The notes beneath the pieces were generated by a model. It saw nothing but the letters and a program-made list of their open reading frames with translations. It was not told the origin of the DNA and did no database searches. A stretch of DNA of 64,000 nucleotides from Amycolatopsis sp. NBC_01488. GTDB taxonomy: Bacteria; Actinomycetota; Actinomycetes; Mycobacteriales; Pseudonocardiaceae. The DNA lies in assembly GCF_036227105.1 (NCBI RefSeq), contig NZ_CP109434.1, positions 2,856,001 through 2,920,000 of the forward strand, read 5' to 3'. Positions 38,929-48,303 of the stretch are shown piece after piece (the first letter of the stretch is position 1; the number at the start of each line of letters is the position of its first letter). The translations under genes and the position numbers were made by a program.

Positions 38929-40050
38929 TCAGCCGGCGAGCTTGGTGCCGATGGCGCGCAGGCCTTCCAGGTCGTGCACGTCACCGGCCAGCGCGGGCAC
39001 CCGGGCCAGCGCCACCTCGGGGTGCGCCCGGGTGAACCGCGCCAGCAGCCGTTCCTCGCGCGCCGCCAGGTCGACGCGGTCCGCGTGCAGCCGCAGCACC
39101 GCTTCGGCCAGCGGCGCGTTCGTGTCGCCGTCCTGCAGGGACTCGGCGGCCGCGCGCGCCTCGGCGCCCGACAGCTTCGCGAGCACCGGGTGCGTCCGGT
39201 TCGCGATCAGCCCGGCCAGCGGCATCGACTCCGCCGACAGCCGCTCCACGAAGTAGGACGCCTCACGCAGCGCGTCCGGCTCCGGCGCGGCCACGACCAG
39301 GAACGACGTCCCGGACGAGCGCAGCAGCTCGGCCGTCTTCCGGCCGCGCTCGCGGAAGCCGCCGAACATGCTGTCGAAGGCCTGCATGAACGCCGACGCG
39401 TCGGTCAGCAGCTGGCCGCCGATGATCGTCGACACGGCCTTCGCGAACATCGAGAACCCGGCGTTGACGACCTTGCGCAGACCCCAGCCGCCGGCCTTCG
39501 CCGGACCCGTCAGCAGCCGGATCATCCGGCCGTCCAAAGCGGACGAGAGCCGGGTCGGCGCGTCCAGGAAGTCCAGAGCGGACCGGCTCGGCGGCGTGTC
39601 GACGATGATCAGGTCCCAGTCGCCGGTGGCCGCGAGCTGCCCCAGCTTCTCCATCGCCATGTACTCCTGCGTGCCGGAGAACGAGGTCGAAATGGTCTGG
39701 TAGAAGGGGTTCTGCAGCAGCTGTTCGGCGCGTTCCGGGCCGGCGTGCACGCGCACCATGTCGTCGAACGTGCGGCGCATGTCGAGCATCATCGCCCACA
39801 GCTCGCCCTTGGGCTCGAATCCTTCGACCTGCACCTGCTTCGGGTGGTTGCCCAGCTCGCGCAGGCCGAGCGCCTGCGCGAGGCGGCGCGCCGGGTCGAT
39901 GGTCAGCACCACGGTCTGGCGGCCGCGCTCGGCCGCGCGCAGGGCCAGCGCCGCGGCGGTGGTCGTCTTGCCGACGCCGCCGGAGCCGCAGCAGACGATC
40001 ACGCGGCTCTCCTCGTCGTCGAGCAGCGCGTCGATGTCGATGTCGGTCAC
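38929..40050 (-). CDS. ArsA/Get3-family ATPase (Rv3679-like)
   Basis: 373 residues from GTG 40050, which overlaps the stop of the partner gene by three bases (GTGA). The deviant Walker A GSGGVGKT is at 22-29, and VDTPP (switch II) follows. It is followed by a mostly helical domain. Mycobacterial Rv3679 and Rv3680 form a heteromeric ATPase related to Get3 and ArsA; the partner here is at 40047. The upstream extension of the open frame lies inside the partner gene and is not used. Confidence 0.92.
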   Translation of the reverse strand: MTDIDIDALLDDEESRVIVCCGSGGVGKTTTAAALALRAAERGRQTVVLTIDPARRLAQALGLRELGNHPKQVQVEGFEPKGELWAMMLDMRRTFDDMVRVHAGPERAEQLLQNPFYQTISTSFSGTQEYMAMEKLGQLAATGDWDLIIVDTPPSRSALDFLDAPTRLSSALDGRMIRLLTGPAKAGGWGLRKVVNAGFSMFAKAVSTIIGGQLLTDASAFMQAFDSMFGGFRERGRKTAELLRSSGTSFLVVAAPEPDALREASYFVERLSAESMPLAGLIANRTHPVLAKLSGAEARAAAESLQDGDTNAPLAEAVLRLHADRVDLAAREERLLARFTRAHPEVALARVPALAGDVHDLEGLRAIGTKLAG

Positions 40051-41054
40051 AACCGCACCCCCTGCTCGGTCAGCGCTTCGGCCAGGTCGTAGAGGGCCGC
40101 GACGTCGACGCCGTCGGTCAGGTCCGGCAGCTCGAGCGTCGGCAGGTCGGCCTCGGCGAGCTGGTCGCGCGCCCGCTGCTCGGCCGCGACCCGCACGGCG
40201 TGCTCGACGGTCTCCTCGACCAGCGCGTCCAGCGTGCCTTCCGGCAGCTTCAGCCCGGCCGACGCGAGCCCGGTGCGGACGCGGGAGGCGTCGACGCGGC
40301 CGTCCGCGGCCGCGGTGACCGACCGGGCGGGCAGCCGCGGCGGCCGGACCCGGTTGACCAGTACCGCGCCCGGGCGCAGGTCGGCGCCGTCCAGCTCGGC
40401 CACGGCCTCGACGGTCTCGCGGACCGGCATCTCCTCCAGCAGCGTGGCCAGGTGGATGGCGGTCTCGCCGGAGTGCAGCAGCCGCACGACGCCGTCGGCC
40501 TGGCCGCGGATCGGGCCGGTCTTCGCGAGGTCGGTCAGTGCCTTGGTGACGTCGAGGAACTTGACGACCCGGCCGGTCGGCGGCGAGTCGACGACGACGG
40601 CGTCGTAGGTGTGCCGCCCGTCGGACTCGGTGCGGCCGACGCACTCCTTGATCTTCCCGGTGAGCAGGACGTCGCGGAGCCCGGGCGCGAGGGTGGTCGC
40701 GAACTCGATCGCGCCCATCCGCCGCAGCGTCCGGCCGGCGAAGCCGAGGTTGTAGAACATCTCGAAGTACTCGAGCAGCGCGGCTTCGACGTCGATGTGC
40801 AGCGCGCGCAGCTCGCCCCCGCCGGGAACGGACGCGATGCGCTGCTCGGCGTAGGGCAGCGGCTCGGTGTCGAAGAGCTGGGCGATGCCCTGGCGGCCCT
40901 CGACTTCGATGAGCAGCACGCGCCGGCCTTCGCGGGCGAGCGCGAGCCCGAGCGCCGCGGCGAGCGTCGTCTTGCCGGTCCCGCCCTTGCCGGTGACGAA
41001 GTGCAGCCGGGCGCGGGCAAGCTCGTCGGTCCAGCCGGCATGGGGAGTGGTCAC
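40047..41054 (-). CDS. ArsA/Get3-family ATPase (Rv3680-like)
   Basis: 335 residues. The deviant Walker A GKGGTGKT is at 22-29, and the switch II segment is VDSPPTG. It is first in a two-gene operon with the ATPase at 38929 and likely forms a heterodimer with it. GTG 41054 lies six bases after a TAGGGT box (minus strand 41066-41061), so it is probably leaderless. The gene pair is conserved beside whiB4 in actinobacteria. Confidence 0.92.
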   Translation of the reverse strand: MTTPHAGWTDELARARLHFVTGKGGTGKTTLAAALGLALAREGRRVLLIEVEGRQGIAQLFDTEPLPYAEQRIASVPGGGELRALHIDVEAALLEYFEMFYNLGFAGRTLRRMGAIEFATTLAPGLRDVLLTGKIKECVGRTESDGRHTYDAVVVDSPPTGRVVKFLDVTKALTDLAKTGPIRGQADGVVRLLHSGETAIHLATLLEEMPVRETVEAVAELDGADLRPGAVLVNRVRPPRLPARSVTAAADGRVDASRVRTGLASAGLKLPEGTLDALVEETVEHAVRVAAEQRARDQLAEADLPTLELPDLTDGVDVAALYDLAEALTEQGVRL

Positions 41055-41075
41055 TTCTTCACCCTAAACCGGCCC

Positions 41076-41324
41076 TCAGCTGGCCAGCAGCATGACGCTG
41101 ACCGCAGCCGCGACGGCCGCGACGAGCACCCAGGCGACGAGCCCGGGCAGCACGGTGAGCATCAGCACACCGAGGACGACCAGCAGCGTGAAGGTGATCA
41201 CGCCGCCGAGGGCGACCTGGCCGGAGCTCTGCGTCCGGTCGCGCACCTTCGCCATCACGACGAGTACCAGAGGCAGCCCGGCCGCCGCGAGCAGCGCCGT
41301 CGCGATCACGCGCCACGTTTCCAC
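41076..41324 (-). CDS. Small two-helix membrane protein
   Basis: 82 residues with two to three membrane helices (about 5-22, 38-57 and 60-80) and a short charged loop. No motif is recognised. GTG 41324 lies six bases after a TAGCGT box (minus strand 41336-41331), which supports a real leaderless gene. It precedes the ArsA operon by 21 bases. Confidence 0.7.
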   Translation of the reverse strand: METWRVIATALLAAAGLPLVLVVMAKVRDRTQSSGQVALGGVITFTLLVVLGVLMLTVLPGLVAWVLVAAVAAAVSVMLLAS

Positions 41325-41429
41325 GAACCCACGCTAGCGGCGTGAGATGAACCACACTCCGGCGCGTCGCGTGCGGTAATCCGGCGGCGGCCCCCGGCGG
41401 CCTTGCCCGCTTGGCTACGCTCCCGGTTC

Positions 41430-41591
41430 ATGAGCGCCACCAAGTGGGAGTACGCGACCGTCCCTCTGCTGATCCACGCCACGAAGCAGATCCTCGACCA
41501 GTGGGGCGAGGACGGCTGGGAACTGGTCACCGTGCTGCCGAACCCGACGGGCGAGCAGCACGTCGCGTACCTCAAGCGTCCGAAGGGCTGA
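41430..41591 (+). CDS. DUF4177-type small protein (Rv3678A-like)
   Basis: 53 residues with the WEY...LLIHATKQILDQWGEDGWELV pattern of DUF4177, a small beta/alpha domain of unknown function. ATG 41430 is eight bases after a TACGCT box (41416-41421). RidA follows five bases after its stop, so both belong to one operon. Same order as in mycobacteria. Confidence 0.8.
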   Translation: MSATKWEYATVPLLIHATKQILDQWGEDGWELVTVLPNPTGEQHVAYLKRPKG

Positions 41592-41596
41592 CCGGA

Positions 41597-42052
41597 GTGA
41601 GCTGGAGCGAACGGCTGAAGGAACTCGGCATCGAGCTGCCCGGCGTGGCCGCTCCGCTGGCCGCTTACGTGCCCGCCGTGCAGAGCGGCAAGCACGTCTA
41701 CACCTCCGGCCAGCTGCCCTTCGTCGACGGCGTGCTCGCCGCGACCGGCAAGGTCGGCGCGGAGATCAGCCCCGAAGAGGCGAAGGGCCACGCCCGCACG
41801 TCGGCGCTCAACGCGCTCGCGGCCGTGCACGCGCTGGTCGGCATTGACAACGTCGCGCGGATCGTCAAGGTTGTCGGCTTCGTGGCTTCCGCGGAGGGCT
41901 TCACCGGCCAGCCCGCGGTCGTCAACGGCGCGTCCGAGCTCCTCGGCGAGGTCTTCGGCGACGCGGGCATCCACGCCCGGTCGGCCGTCGGCGTCGCGGA
42001 GCTGCCCATCGGCTCGCCGGTGGAGGTCGAACTCATCGTGGAGGTGCAGTGA
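41597..42052 (+). CDS. RidA/YjgF-family protein (Rv3678c-like)
   Basis: 151 residues, a trimeric enamine/imine deaminase fold. The family hydrolyses reactive imines made by PLP enzymes such as threonine dehydratase; the Arg of the active-site region appears in GDAGIHARSAVGVAELP. GTG 41597 follows the DUF4177 stop closely, and its own stop overlaps the next gene by one base. Confidence 0.88.
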   Translation: MSWSERLKELGIELPGVAAPLAAYVPAVQSGKHVYTSGQLPFVDGVLAATGKVGAEISPEEAKGHARTSALNALAAVHALVGIDNVARIVKVVGFVASAEGFTGQPAVVNGASELLGEVFGDAGIHARSAVGVAELPIGSPVEVELIVEVQ

Positions 42053-42678
42053 TGGATCCGGACATCGAGCAGTCCACCCACGAGCTGCTGCTCCGGCTGG
42101 CCGGGCGGCTGCCCGACCAGCTGCTGTGGCGGTTCCGCGACTGGCTCGGCGAGGGCGCCATGGGCACCCTCGCCCGGACCCTGCCGAGGTCTTTGCTTAA
42201 GCACAGGATTGACCTCGACCAAACGGAGTACCGCCTGCTCGTGGCCGGGCTCATCCCGCACGGCGCCGACTGGCACCAGGTCAGTTCGACGCTGGGGGTA
42301 GACGACGTCTCCGAGAACCGGTACACATTCACGTCGAGTGCGCCCGAATGGGTTAACTCGGTCGACTCCGTGTCCGTTCTGATCCACGCAACGTTGCGGG
42401 GTCGCCCGGACGTGGGGGAAGTGCGGCAGAGCTGGCGACACGTCGGTGTGGTCGGGCAGGGCACGGCCAAGCGCGTGCTGCTGATCACCGCGCTGAACGG
42501 TCTGCCGAGGTTGACCGGCGAACTGCAGCGGGTGCTGCGCGTTCTGGGCGACGAAGAGCCCAGCGTCGAAGTCATCCCGCCGCGCTTCGACCTGCCGGGG
42601 TACCACCGGGCCGCGCTGGCCGACTCAGAGCTGGTCTGCGTGGGCGCGGTGACGGGGAACCGGCTAGTAGCCGCATAA
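42052..42678 (+). CDS. Unknown protein A, paralogue of the next gene
   Basis: 208 residues. It starts at ATG 42052, sharing one base with the RidA stop. No known domain is visible. The N-terminal helical region (LLLRLAGRLPDQLL) and the middle region (PDVGEVRQSWRH, then KRVLLITAL, then SVEVIPP and YHRAAL) align in order with the following gene, so the two are tandem paralogues. No membrane segment, no metal motif. A rare downstream base composition feature is a GCTTAAG site with two TT-containing codons. Function unknown; its place in the RidA operon is the only clue. Confidence 0.7.
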   Translation: MDPDIEQSTHELLLRLAGRLPDQLLWRFRDWLGEGAMGTLARTLPRSLLKHRIDLDQTEYRLLVAGLIPHGADWHQVSSTLGVDDVSENRYTFTSSAPEWVNSVDSVSVLIHATLRGRPDVGEVRQSWRHVGVVGQGTAKRVLLITALNGLPRLTGELQRVLRVLGDEEPSVEVIPPRFDLPGYHRAALADSELVCVGAVTGNRLVAA

Positions 42679-42714
42679 CGCTCGCCCGCCAGCGAGCTGG
42701 GAGGGAGCAAGGCA

Positions 42715-43866
42715 ATGGTGGAGGTCCACGACGGCCCGCCCATGGACGGGTTCTCGGTGCCCCTGCGCCTGCACAACCTGTTACTGGCCCTGGCGGGCCG
42801 GATCGACGACAGCGCGCTCACCGAGGCGCGTGAGCTGATCGCCCGGGCGCACATCGACGAGGCGGTCGAGCTGACCACCGGCACGCTCATCGCGGGCCGC
42901 ATCCCGGTCAGCTCCGCCGAGCAGCGCGAGCTCGCGCTGGTGCTCGAGATGAGCCGGTCGGACGCGACGCTGGCGAACGACCTGCTGGTCGACGAGGCCG
43001 AGCCGGTCAGCACGCACCGGTTCAGCGGCGAGAACTCCCCGGAGTTCGGCATCGCCGAGGCGCTCGACCGGACCCTGCAGGTGCTGCCGGACGTCCGCTC
43101 GGTGCACGCGGTGTGGCGCAACACGCCGGCCGGCAGCGTGCCGGGCGCGCTGCCGCAGCGCGTGGTGCTCGTGGAACTGGGCCCGGAGGGCAACCCGCCG
43201 GCCGTCGCGTTCCGCGTCGACACGGCGCTGCGCCGGGCCGGGATCCACTCCGTCGTCGAGGTCAGCGGTCCGGGCGTGGCGCACTCCGAGTACCACCAGG
43301 CCGCTTCGGCGGCCGCGTCGCCGGCCTGGGTGACCGGGACCACGACGTCGTCCGCGTCGGCGTACCGGCCCGAGCCGGTCAAGGCGCCCGCCGCGGTGAC
43401 GGCGGAACCGGTCGGGGAGTCCTCGGGCAGCCGGCACAGCATGCGGTCGAGCACCGCCACGACGACCCCGCCGGAGCCCGTCGCCCCGGTGGTGCCGATC
43501 GTGTCGCCGCCGCCCGCCCCGGAGCCGCCGCGCCAGTCGCGCGCGGAGCGGTCCTCCGACCGGTCCGAGACGCGGGCGGAGCGCACCGCCGACCTGACCC
43601 CGGCCGAGGTGGCGCAGCTGCGGCAGGCACTGGCCGAGGACCCGGAGAAGGGCCGCGAGATCGCCGCGGGCAAGCCGTCGATGCACGAGGTCGTCGAGCT
43701 GCCGGCGCTGGACCTGGACGACCCGAGCCTGAGCGAGCGCGACCGGGCGCTGCTGCGTGAGCTGCACGCGGAGCTGGCCGAGCGCGAGCGCGCCGAGGCG
43801 GCGAAGATGCGGCTCAACGGCGCTTCCCGCTCCGGCGGCGAGCAGCGCGGCTGGACCGCTCCTTAG
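42715..43866 (+). CDS. Unknown protein B, paralogue of A with a charged tail
   Basis: 383 residues. The first 210 or so align with protein A: NLLLALAGRIDD, then PDVRSVHAVWRN, then QRVVLVEL, then SVVEVSGP and YHQAAS. Residues about 215-285 are a Thr/Pro/Ser-rich linker and about 285-383 a highly charged helical tail (Glu/Arg). GGGAGGGAGCAAGGCA precedes the ATG. A terminator follows. I recognise no family; a complex of A and B is an inference from pairing. Confidence 0.7.
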   Translation: MVEVHDGPPMDGFSVPLRLHNLLLALAGRIDDSALTEARELIARAHIDEAVELTTGTLIAGRIPVSSAEQRELALVLEMSRSDATLANDLLVDEAEPVSTHRFSGENSPEFGIAEALDRTLQVLPDVRSVHAVWRNTPAGSVPGALPQRVVLVELGPEGNPPAVAFRVDTALRRAGIHSVVEVSGPGVAHSEYHQAASAAASPAWVTGTTTSSASAYRPEPVKAPAAVTAEPVGESSGSRHSMRSSTATTTPPEPVAPVVPIVSPPPAPEPPRQSRAERSSDRSETRAERTADLTPAEVAQLRQALAEDPEKGREIAAGKPSMHEVVELPALDLDDPSLSERDRALLRELHAELAERERAEAAKMRLNGASRSGGEQRGWTAP

Positions 43867-43880
43867 TCCTCTTTCGCGAG

Positions 43881-43912
43881 AAGGCGGTGCCTCCCCCGGG
43901 AAGCACCGCCTT
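43881..43912 (+). terminator. Terminator after protein B
   Basis: AAGGCGGTGC (43881-43890) is fully complementary to 43903-43912, with a 12-base loop and TTC following. It ends the DUF4177-RidA-A-B operon. Confidence 0.8.
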
Positions 43913-43975
43913 TTCACTGTCTGAGACGCCACAACTGCGCGACGGAACGTCGGGGTCCGGAGGTATGTTGCCCGG

Positions 43976-44794
43976 GTGGAGCAGCCAACGGAGTTTGTCT
44001 TCGACATCCCCGTCGGCGCCGGGGTAGCCACCCGCGCCAACGCCGACGGGCCGCCCGCCGTCCCCAAGGACGCGGCCACCGTGATCCTGGTCCGGGACGG
44101 CGCCGACGGCGTCGAGATCTTCCTGCAGCACCGGGTCAAGGGCATGCCGTTCGCCGGCGGCATGACGGTCTTCCCGGGCGGCGGGGTCGACCAGCGCGAC
44201 GCCGACGCGTCGATCGCGTGGGCCGGCCCGGAGCCGTCGTGGTGGGCTTCGCGGTTCGGCTGTGACGAAGCCCTCGCCCGGGCGCTGACCTGCGCGGCGG
44301 TGCGCGAAACGTTCGAGGAGTCCGGCGTGCTGCTCGCCGGCAGCGCGGACGCGGTGCTCACCGACGTCGCGCCGTACGCCGCTGCCCGCCAAGCCCTCGA
44401 GACGCGGGAGGTCTCGCTCGCCGGGTTCCTCGCCGACGCCGGGCTGACGCTGCGCGCCGACCTGCTGCGGCCGTGGGCGCACTGGATCACGCCCGAGGCG
44501 GAGCCGCGCCGGTACGACACCCGGTTCTACGTCGCGAAGCTGCCCGAGGGCCAGGACGCCGACGGCGCGACGTCGGAGGCGTCGAGCTCCGGCTGGCAGC
44601 GCCCCGAGGACGCGATCGCCGACGCGCGCGAGGGCCGCCGCATGCTGATGCCGCCCACCTGGCTGACGCTGAGCGAGCTGGCCGAGTTCGCCACCGCGGA
44701 CGACGTCCTGGCCGCGCAGCGCGAGATCGTCCGGATCGCGCCGACGCTGATCCGCGAGAACGGCCACGTCCGAGTCGTGCTGGAGCAGCGATGA
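43976..44794 (+). CDS. NUDIX hydrolase
   Basis: 272 residues. A Nudix box is present (G-rich GGGVDQRD, then the REXXEE-type RETFEESGV near 119-127). Pyrophosphohydrolase of unknown substrate. TATGTT at 43964-43969 lies six bases before GTG 43976, so the transcript is probably leaderless. Its stop overlaps the next gene by four bases (ATGA). Confidence 0.88.
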   Translation: MEQPTEFVFDIPVGAGVATRANADGPPAVPKDAATVILVRDGADGVEIFLQHRVKGMPFAGGMTVFPGGGVDQRDADASIAWAGPEPSWWASRFGCDEALARALTCAAVRETFEESGVLLAGSADAVLTDVAPYAAARQALETREVSLAGFLADAGLTLRADLLRPWAHWITPEAEPRRYDTRFYVAKLPEGQDADGATSEASSSGWQRPEDAIADAREGRRMLMPPTWLTLSELAEFATADDVLAAQREIVRIAPTLIRENGHVRVVLEQR

Positions 44795-45561
44795 CCGCCC
44801 CCGCGTACGGCGTGCTGCGCCAGGTCTCCGAGACGGCGTCGGTGCTGCTGGAGAACAACCCGTCGTCGATGACGCTTGAAGGCACCAACAGCTGGGTGCT
44901 GCGGGCGACGCCTTCGAGCCCGGCCGTGGTCGTCGATCCGGGCTACCGCGACCTCGAGCACCTCGAACTGCTCGCCGCGGTCGGGCAGGTCGAGCTGGTG
45001 GTTCTCACGCACTTCCATCCCGACCACGCCGAGGGCGCGCCCTGGTTCGCCGAGCGCGTCGGCGCGCCGGTGCGGGCCTTCGACCCCGCGCTGTGCATCG
45101 ACGCTCCGTCCTTTGTGGACAGCGACGTCATCTCGGCGGGCGGCCTTTCTATCCGCGTCTTGCACACGCCCGGGCACACCGACGATTCGGTGTCGCTGGT
45201 GCTCGACGGCCAGGTGCTGACCGGCGACACCATCCTCGGCCGCGGCACCACGGTGCTGCACGACCTCGGCGACTACCTGCGCTCGCTGCGGAAGCTGATC
45301 GAGCTGCCCGCGGGCACGCTCGGGCTGCCCGGCCACGGTCCAGAGCTCCCCGATCTGCCCGCGACCGCCCGCGAGTACCTTGCCCATCGGGAACAGCGGC
45401 TCGACCAGGTGCGTTCGGCTCTGAAGACGCTCGGTGCGGAGGCCACCCCGCGCCAGGTCGTCGAGGTCGTGTACGCCGACGTCGACCGGGCGCTGTGGGC
45501 GCCGGCCGAGCTGAGCGTGCAGGCGCAGCTGGACTACTTGCGGTCGGAGGAACAGGGATGA
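44791..45561 (+). CDS. Metallo-beta-lactamase-fold hydrolase (Rv3677c-like)
   Basis: 256 residues. HFHPDH at 74-79 and later HTPGHT and GDT give the binuclear metal site. The C-terminal helical extension resembles LACTB2-type proteins, which act on RNA or thioesters. Overlaps the NUDIX stop and the start of the mycoredoxin gene by four bases each, so it lies inside a three-gene operon. In mycobacteria it lies near crp, as here. Confidence 0.9.
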   Translation: MTAPAYGVLRQVSETASVLLENNPSSMTLEGTNSWVLRATPSSPAVVVDPGYRDLEHLELLAAVGQVELVVLTHFHPDHAEGAPWFAERVGAPVRAFDPALCIDAPSFVDSDVISAGGLSIRVLHTPGHTDDSVSLVLDGQVLTGDTILGRGTTVLHDLGDYLRSLRKLIELPAGTLGLPGHGPELPDLPATAREYLAHREQRLDQVRSALKTLGAEATPRQVVEVVYADVDRALWAPAELSVQAQLDYLRSEEQG

Positions 45562-45812
45562 GCAACGTCGAGGTCGAGTTCTACTGGCGGCCGGGGTGCG
45601 GGTTCTGCGCCGCGCTGGACCGGCCGATGTCGAGGAGCGGCTTCAACGTCCGGAAGATCAACATCTGGGAGGACCCGTCCGGGGCCGCGCGCGTGCGCGA
45701 GGTCGCGAACGGGAACGAGACGGTCCCGACCGTGATCGTCGGGTCGACCGCCATGGTCAACCCCTCCTTCGCCGAGGTCGAGGCCGCGGTCAAGGCCGCG
45801 TCGGCAGGCTGA
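45558..45812 (+). CDS. Mycoredoxin/glutaredoxin-like protein
   Basis: 84 residues, the normal size for mycoredoxins. Active-site CGFC has C14 and C17. The thioredoxin-fold cis-Pro region TVPTVIV is present. Mycoredoxin reduces mycothiol mixed disulfides. It is the last gene of the NUDIX-MBL operon, coupled by an ATGA overlap. It overlaps the 3' end of the convergent esterase gene by 23 bases. Confidence 0.85.
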   Translation: MSNVEVEFYWRPGCGFCAALDRPMSRSGFNVRKINIWEDPSGAARVREVANGNETVPTVIVGSTAMVNPSFAEVEAAVKAASAG

Positions 45813-46962
45813 TCGTCTCCGGCCGCTTTCCGTGGAGGAAGGCGGCCCACGCTTCGCGCAGCCCTGGTTCCTCTTCGAGGCCCTTCGGGGCGCCTTCGAG
45901 CATGGGCGCGTCCCAGACGTCGTGGGTGCCGAAGAGGAACGGGATGTCGATGCAGTGGCAGGCTCCGAACCGGTTGCCCGGGGCCTGCCAGTCGAAGCGG
46001 TAGGTGAAGGCGTCGAGTTTCGTGGCCAGCCTGTCGCTGGTGAAGAATCTGTTCGCTTCGTCGACCACTTCTTGCGGCGCGTCGGGAACGAAGGCGCGTA
46101 GCTCTTCCCGCGTCCAGCTGATCAGCGCGGGGCCTTCCGGCGCGGCCTCGACGAGGTCCGCCGCGACGAGGTCGTCGTCGGCGACCAGCTGGAACGGCGG
46201 TTCCAGTGAGCCGGGCTTCGCGGTCTTGGCCGCGACCCTCAGCTGGGCTTCGAGAAGCCGCTTCGTCGGCGCTGTGCGGAGGTCTTCGCCGAGTTCTTCC
46301 TTTAGCAGCAAGGCGTTCTGGTTGGCATCCTCCCATGTGGACGGTCGCATGCCGAGCGGAGCGCTCTGCAGGGCGATCCGCCGGACGAGGCCTTCGGCGC
46401 GCGGCGACGACCACAGGGCGAGCGTCGACTGCGCCCCCGCCGACTGCCCGCCAAGGGTGACTTCGGCCGGGTTCCCGCCGAACGCGGCGATGTTGTCGCG
46501 GACCCATTCGAGGGCGGCGAGCTGGTCGGCGATCCCGAGGTTGGGCGGTACGCCGTCCAAGGCGAGGAAGCCGAGGGCGCCGAGCCGGTAGTTGAGCGTC
46601 ACGACGACGGCGTCCGCCTCACGAGCGAGGCGCGCGCCGGTGTACCAGACCTGGCCGCCGGAGCCGCTGGAGAACCCGCCGCCGTGAATCCACACCAGCA
46701 CCGGACGGCTCCCGGAGGTCGACGGCGTGAAGACGTTGAGCGTCAGGCAGTCCTCGCTCTGCGGCAGGGGCATGGGCCCGAGGGCGTGTTCCAGCCGCGA
46801 CGCCGGTTGCGGCGCGGCGGGGCCCGCTTCGAGGGCGTCCCGGACACCGGTCCACGGCATCGGCGGTTGCGGCGCTTCGAAGCGTTTCGCTGTGGCGTAT
46901 GGGATTCCTCGGAAGGTGCCGTCTTTCCCGCGCACCCGGCCGGTGGTGGTTTCGACGATCAT
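45790..46962 (-). CDS. Type B carboxylesterase
   Basis: 390 residues, shorter than the usual 450-550. HGGGF oxyanion motif and GGQSAGA nucleophile elbow (Ser) are present; the early SEDCLTLNV cysteine region matches the family. The His near the end lies in ACHCIDIPFLFG. No signal peptide, so it is probably cytoplasmic. It is the 5'-most of the pocket genes next to the clamp paralogue. Confidence 0.88.
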   Translation of the reverse strand: MIVETTTGRVRGKDGTFRGIPYATAKRFEAPQPPMPWTGVRDALEAGPAAPQPASRLEHALGPMPLPQSEDCLTLNVFTPSTSGSRPVLVWIHGGGFSSGSGGQVWYTGARLAREADAVVVTLNYRLGALGFLALDGVPPNLGIADQLAALEWVRDNIAAFGGNPAEVTLGGQSAGAQSTLALWSSPRAEGLVRRIALQSAPLGMRPSTWEDANQNALLLKEELGEDLRTAPTKRLLEAQLRVAAKTAKPGSLEPPFQLVADDDLVAADLVEAAPEGPALISWTREELRAFVPDAPQEVVDEANRFFTSDRLATKLDAFTYRFDWQAPGNRFGACHCIDIPFLFGTHDVWDAPMLEGAPKGLEEEPGLREAWAAFLHGKRPETISLPTRP

Positions 46963-47176
46963 CGTGCCTCCTCGAAGTACTCAGCGGCTCACGACGCCGG
47001 GTGGTGTCGATGACGGCGTACCGGTTGCTGCGCCGTTTCACGGGCGGCCCGGGGGGCGGGTGGACTGGTCGTTCCAGCGCATTGTCGACCGCGCAAGCTT
47101 CTGCGCTGCGGCGGTCTCCTGCCACTCGGAGCCCGCCGACTCAGGTATTTTCGCCGCCATGGCACACGGTGGCCGT

Positions 47177-47199
47177 GCCGACATGTCGACATTGTCGGC
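47177..47199. repeat. Inverted repeat GCCGACA...TGTCGGC
   Basis: Seven-base arms around a core that is itself ATGTCGAC-like palindromic. It lies six bases after the stop of the clamp paralogue (minus strand) and could terminate it or serve as an operator for the esterase gene downstream. The 210 bases to the esterase start show nothing else. Confidence 0.4.
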
Positions 47200-47204
47200 A
47201 GCTC

Positions 47205-48266
47205 TCAGCGAGCCAGCATCGGCATCAGGTAGTACGTCAGCTGCACCTCCCCGGGCTCCTCGGCCCGCAGGATGCACGCCCGCATCCCCGGCTGGATCGA
47301 CAGCACCACGCGCTCACCCGCGAACGCCTGCAGCGCGTCCAGCAGGTACCTCGCCTGGAACGAGGGCGACGTCCGGCCACCGCTGACGTCCGCCTTCAAC
47401 GTCTCCTCCGCTTCGCCCGTGTCCTGGCGCGCGCTCGCCAGGCGGACCTGCGCGTCGCCAACCTCCAAGGTCAAAACGCGGCGATCCTCGGCGTACACCC
47501 CGACGCGGCGGACCGCTGCCGCCAGGGTGTCCGCGTTCAGGGACACCGTTGTGTCGATCGCGGCTGAGGGGATCGAGTCCTCCGACAGGAAGCCCGCGTC
47601 GAGGACCGCCGTGCCGACCAGGCCGCCCTGCCAGCTCAGGGCGAAGCGGCCCGGGCCCGCGTGGAGGCCGACGATGCCCTTCGCCTGGCGGGCCGCCTCG
47701 GTCAGCAAGGTCGCCGGGACCAGCACGTCCAGTGCGCCCGGCGTGCGCAGGGGCAGCCGGGCCACCGCCATCCGGTAGCGGTCGGACGCCGTCAGCGTCA
47801 GGCGATCCGCTGCCTGCACGCGGACGCCGGTGAACAGCGGCAGTGGGTCGTCCTTCGACGCCGTTCCCGCGACGATCCGCAGCGCCGATGCGAACGCCAT
47901 TCCGTCCACTTCGGACACTTGCGGTGGATCGGGCACCGGCGGGCCGGCCTCAGCGGACAAGAGGGGGAGCGCGAACCGGGCGTTGTCCAGCCGCAGGGCC
48001 AGGCGGCTGCCTTCGACGACCAGGCGCACGAGGTCGGTGTCGAGCATCTTCAACGTCTCGGCGAGCGGTGCACCGGGGACGGTGACCGAGCCGTCGGCGT
48101 GGGTGGTCGCCGGGCAGTCGAACCGGACGGCGAGGTCCGGGTCGCTCCCGGCGACCGTCAGTCCGGCCGCGCTCGCCCGCAACCGCAGCCCGGCGCGGGC
48201 GGGCAACAGCCGCGAAGCAGCGGAGACGGCCGCCGAGAGGCGGTGAGCAGGCGCGGTGACGTCCAT
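47205..48266 (-). CDS. DNA polymerase III sliding-clamp (DnaN) paralogue
   Basis: 353 residues, somewhat shorter than the main DnaN. The three-domain clamp fold is suggested by repeated segments, with the conserved DRYRMAVARLPL in the middle and YLLDALQAF near the end, followed by the typical C-terminus YYLMPMLAR (the Arg of MPMR is replaced by Leu). ATG 48266 is seven bases after a TAGCTT box (48279-48274), preferred over GTG 48296. It lies outside the replication-origin context and beside an MFS exporter, so it is not the housekeeping clamp. Confidence 0.82.
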   Translation of the reverse strand: MDVTAPAHRLSAAVSAASRLLPARAGLRLRASAAGLTVAGSDPDLAVRFDCPATTHADGSVTVPGAPLAETLKMLDTDLVRLVVEGSRLALRLDNARFALPLLSAEAGPPVPDPPQVSEVDGMAFASALRIVAGTASKDDPLPLFTGVRVQAADRLTLTASDRYRMAVARLPLRTPGALDVLVPATLLTEAARQAKGIVGLHAGPGRFALSWQGGLVGTAVLDAGFLSEDSIPSAAIDTTVSLNADTLAAAVRRVGVYAEDRRVLTLEVGDAQVRLASARQDTGEAEETLKADVSGGRTSPSFQARYLLDALQAFAGERVVLSIQPGMRACILRAEEPGEVQLTYYLMPMLAR

Positions 48267-48303
48267 GTCTCGCAAGCTACCGGCGACCACCGACAAAACC
48301 GGT

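Noticed and set aside
42715..43866. Protein B as a sigma or anti-sigma regulator because of its charged tail
   Set aside because: No HTH or zinc-binding anti-sigma motif is visible; the tail alone does not support that call.
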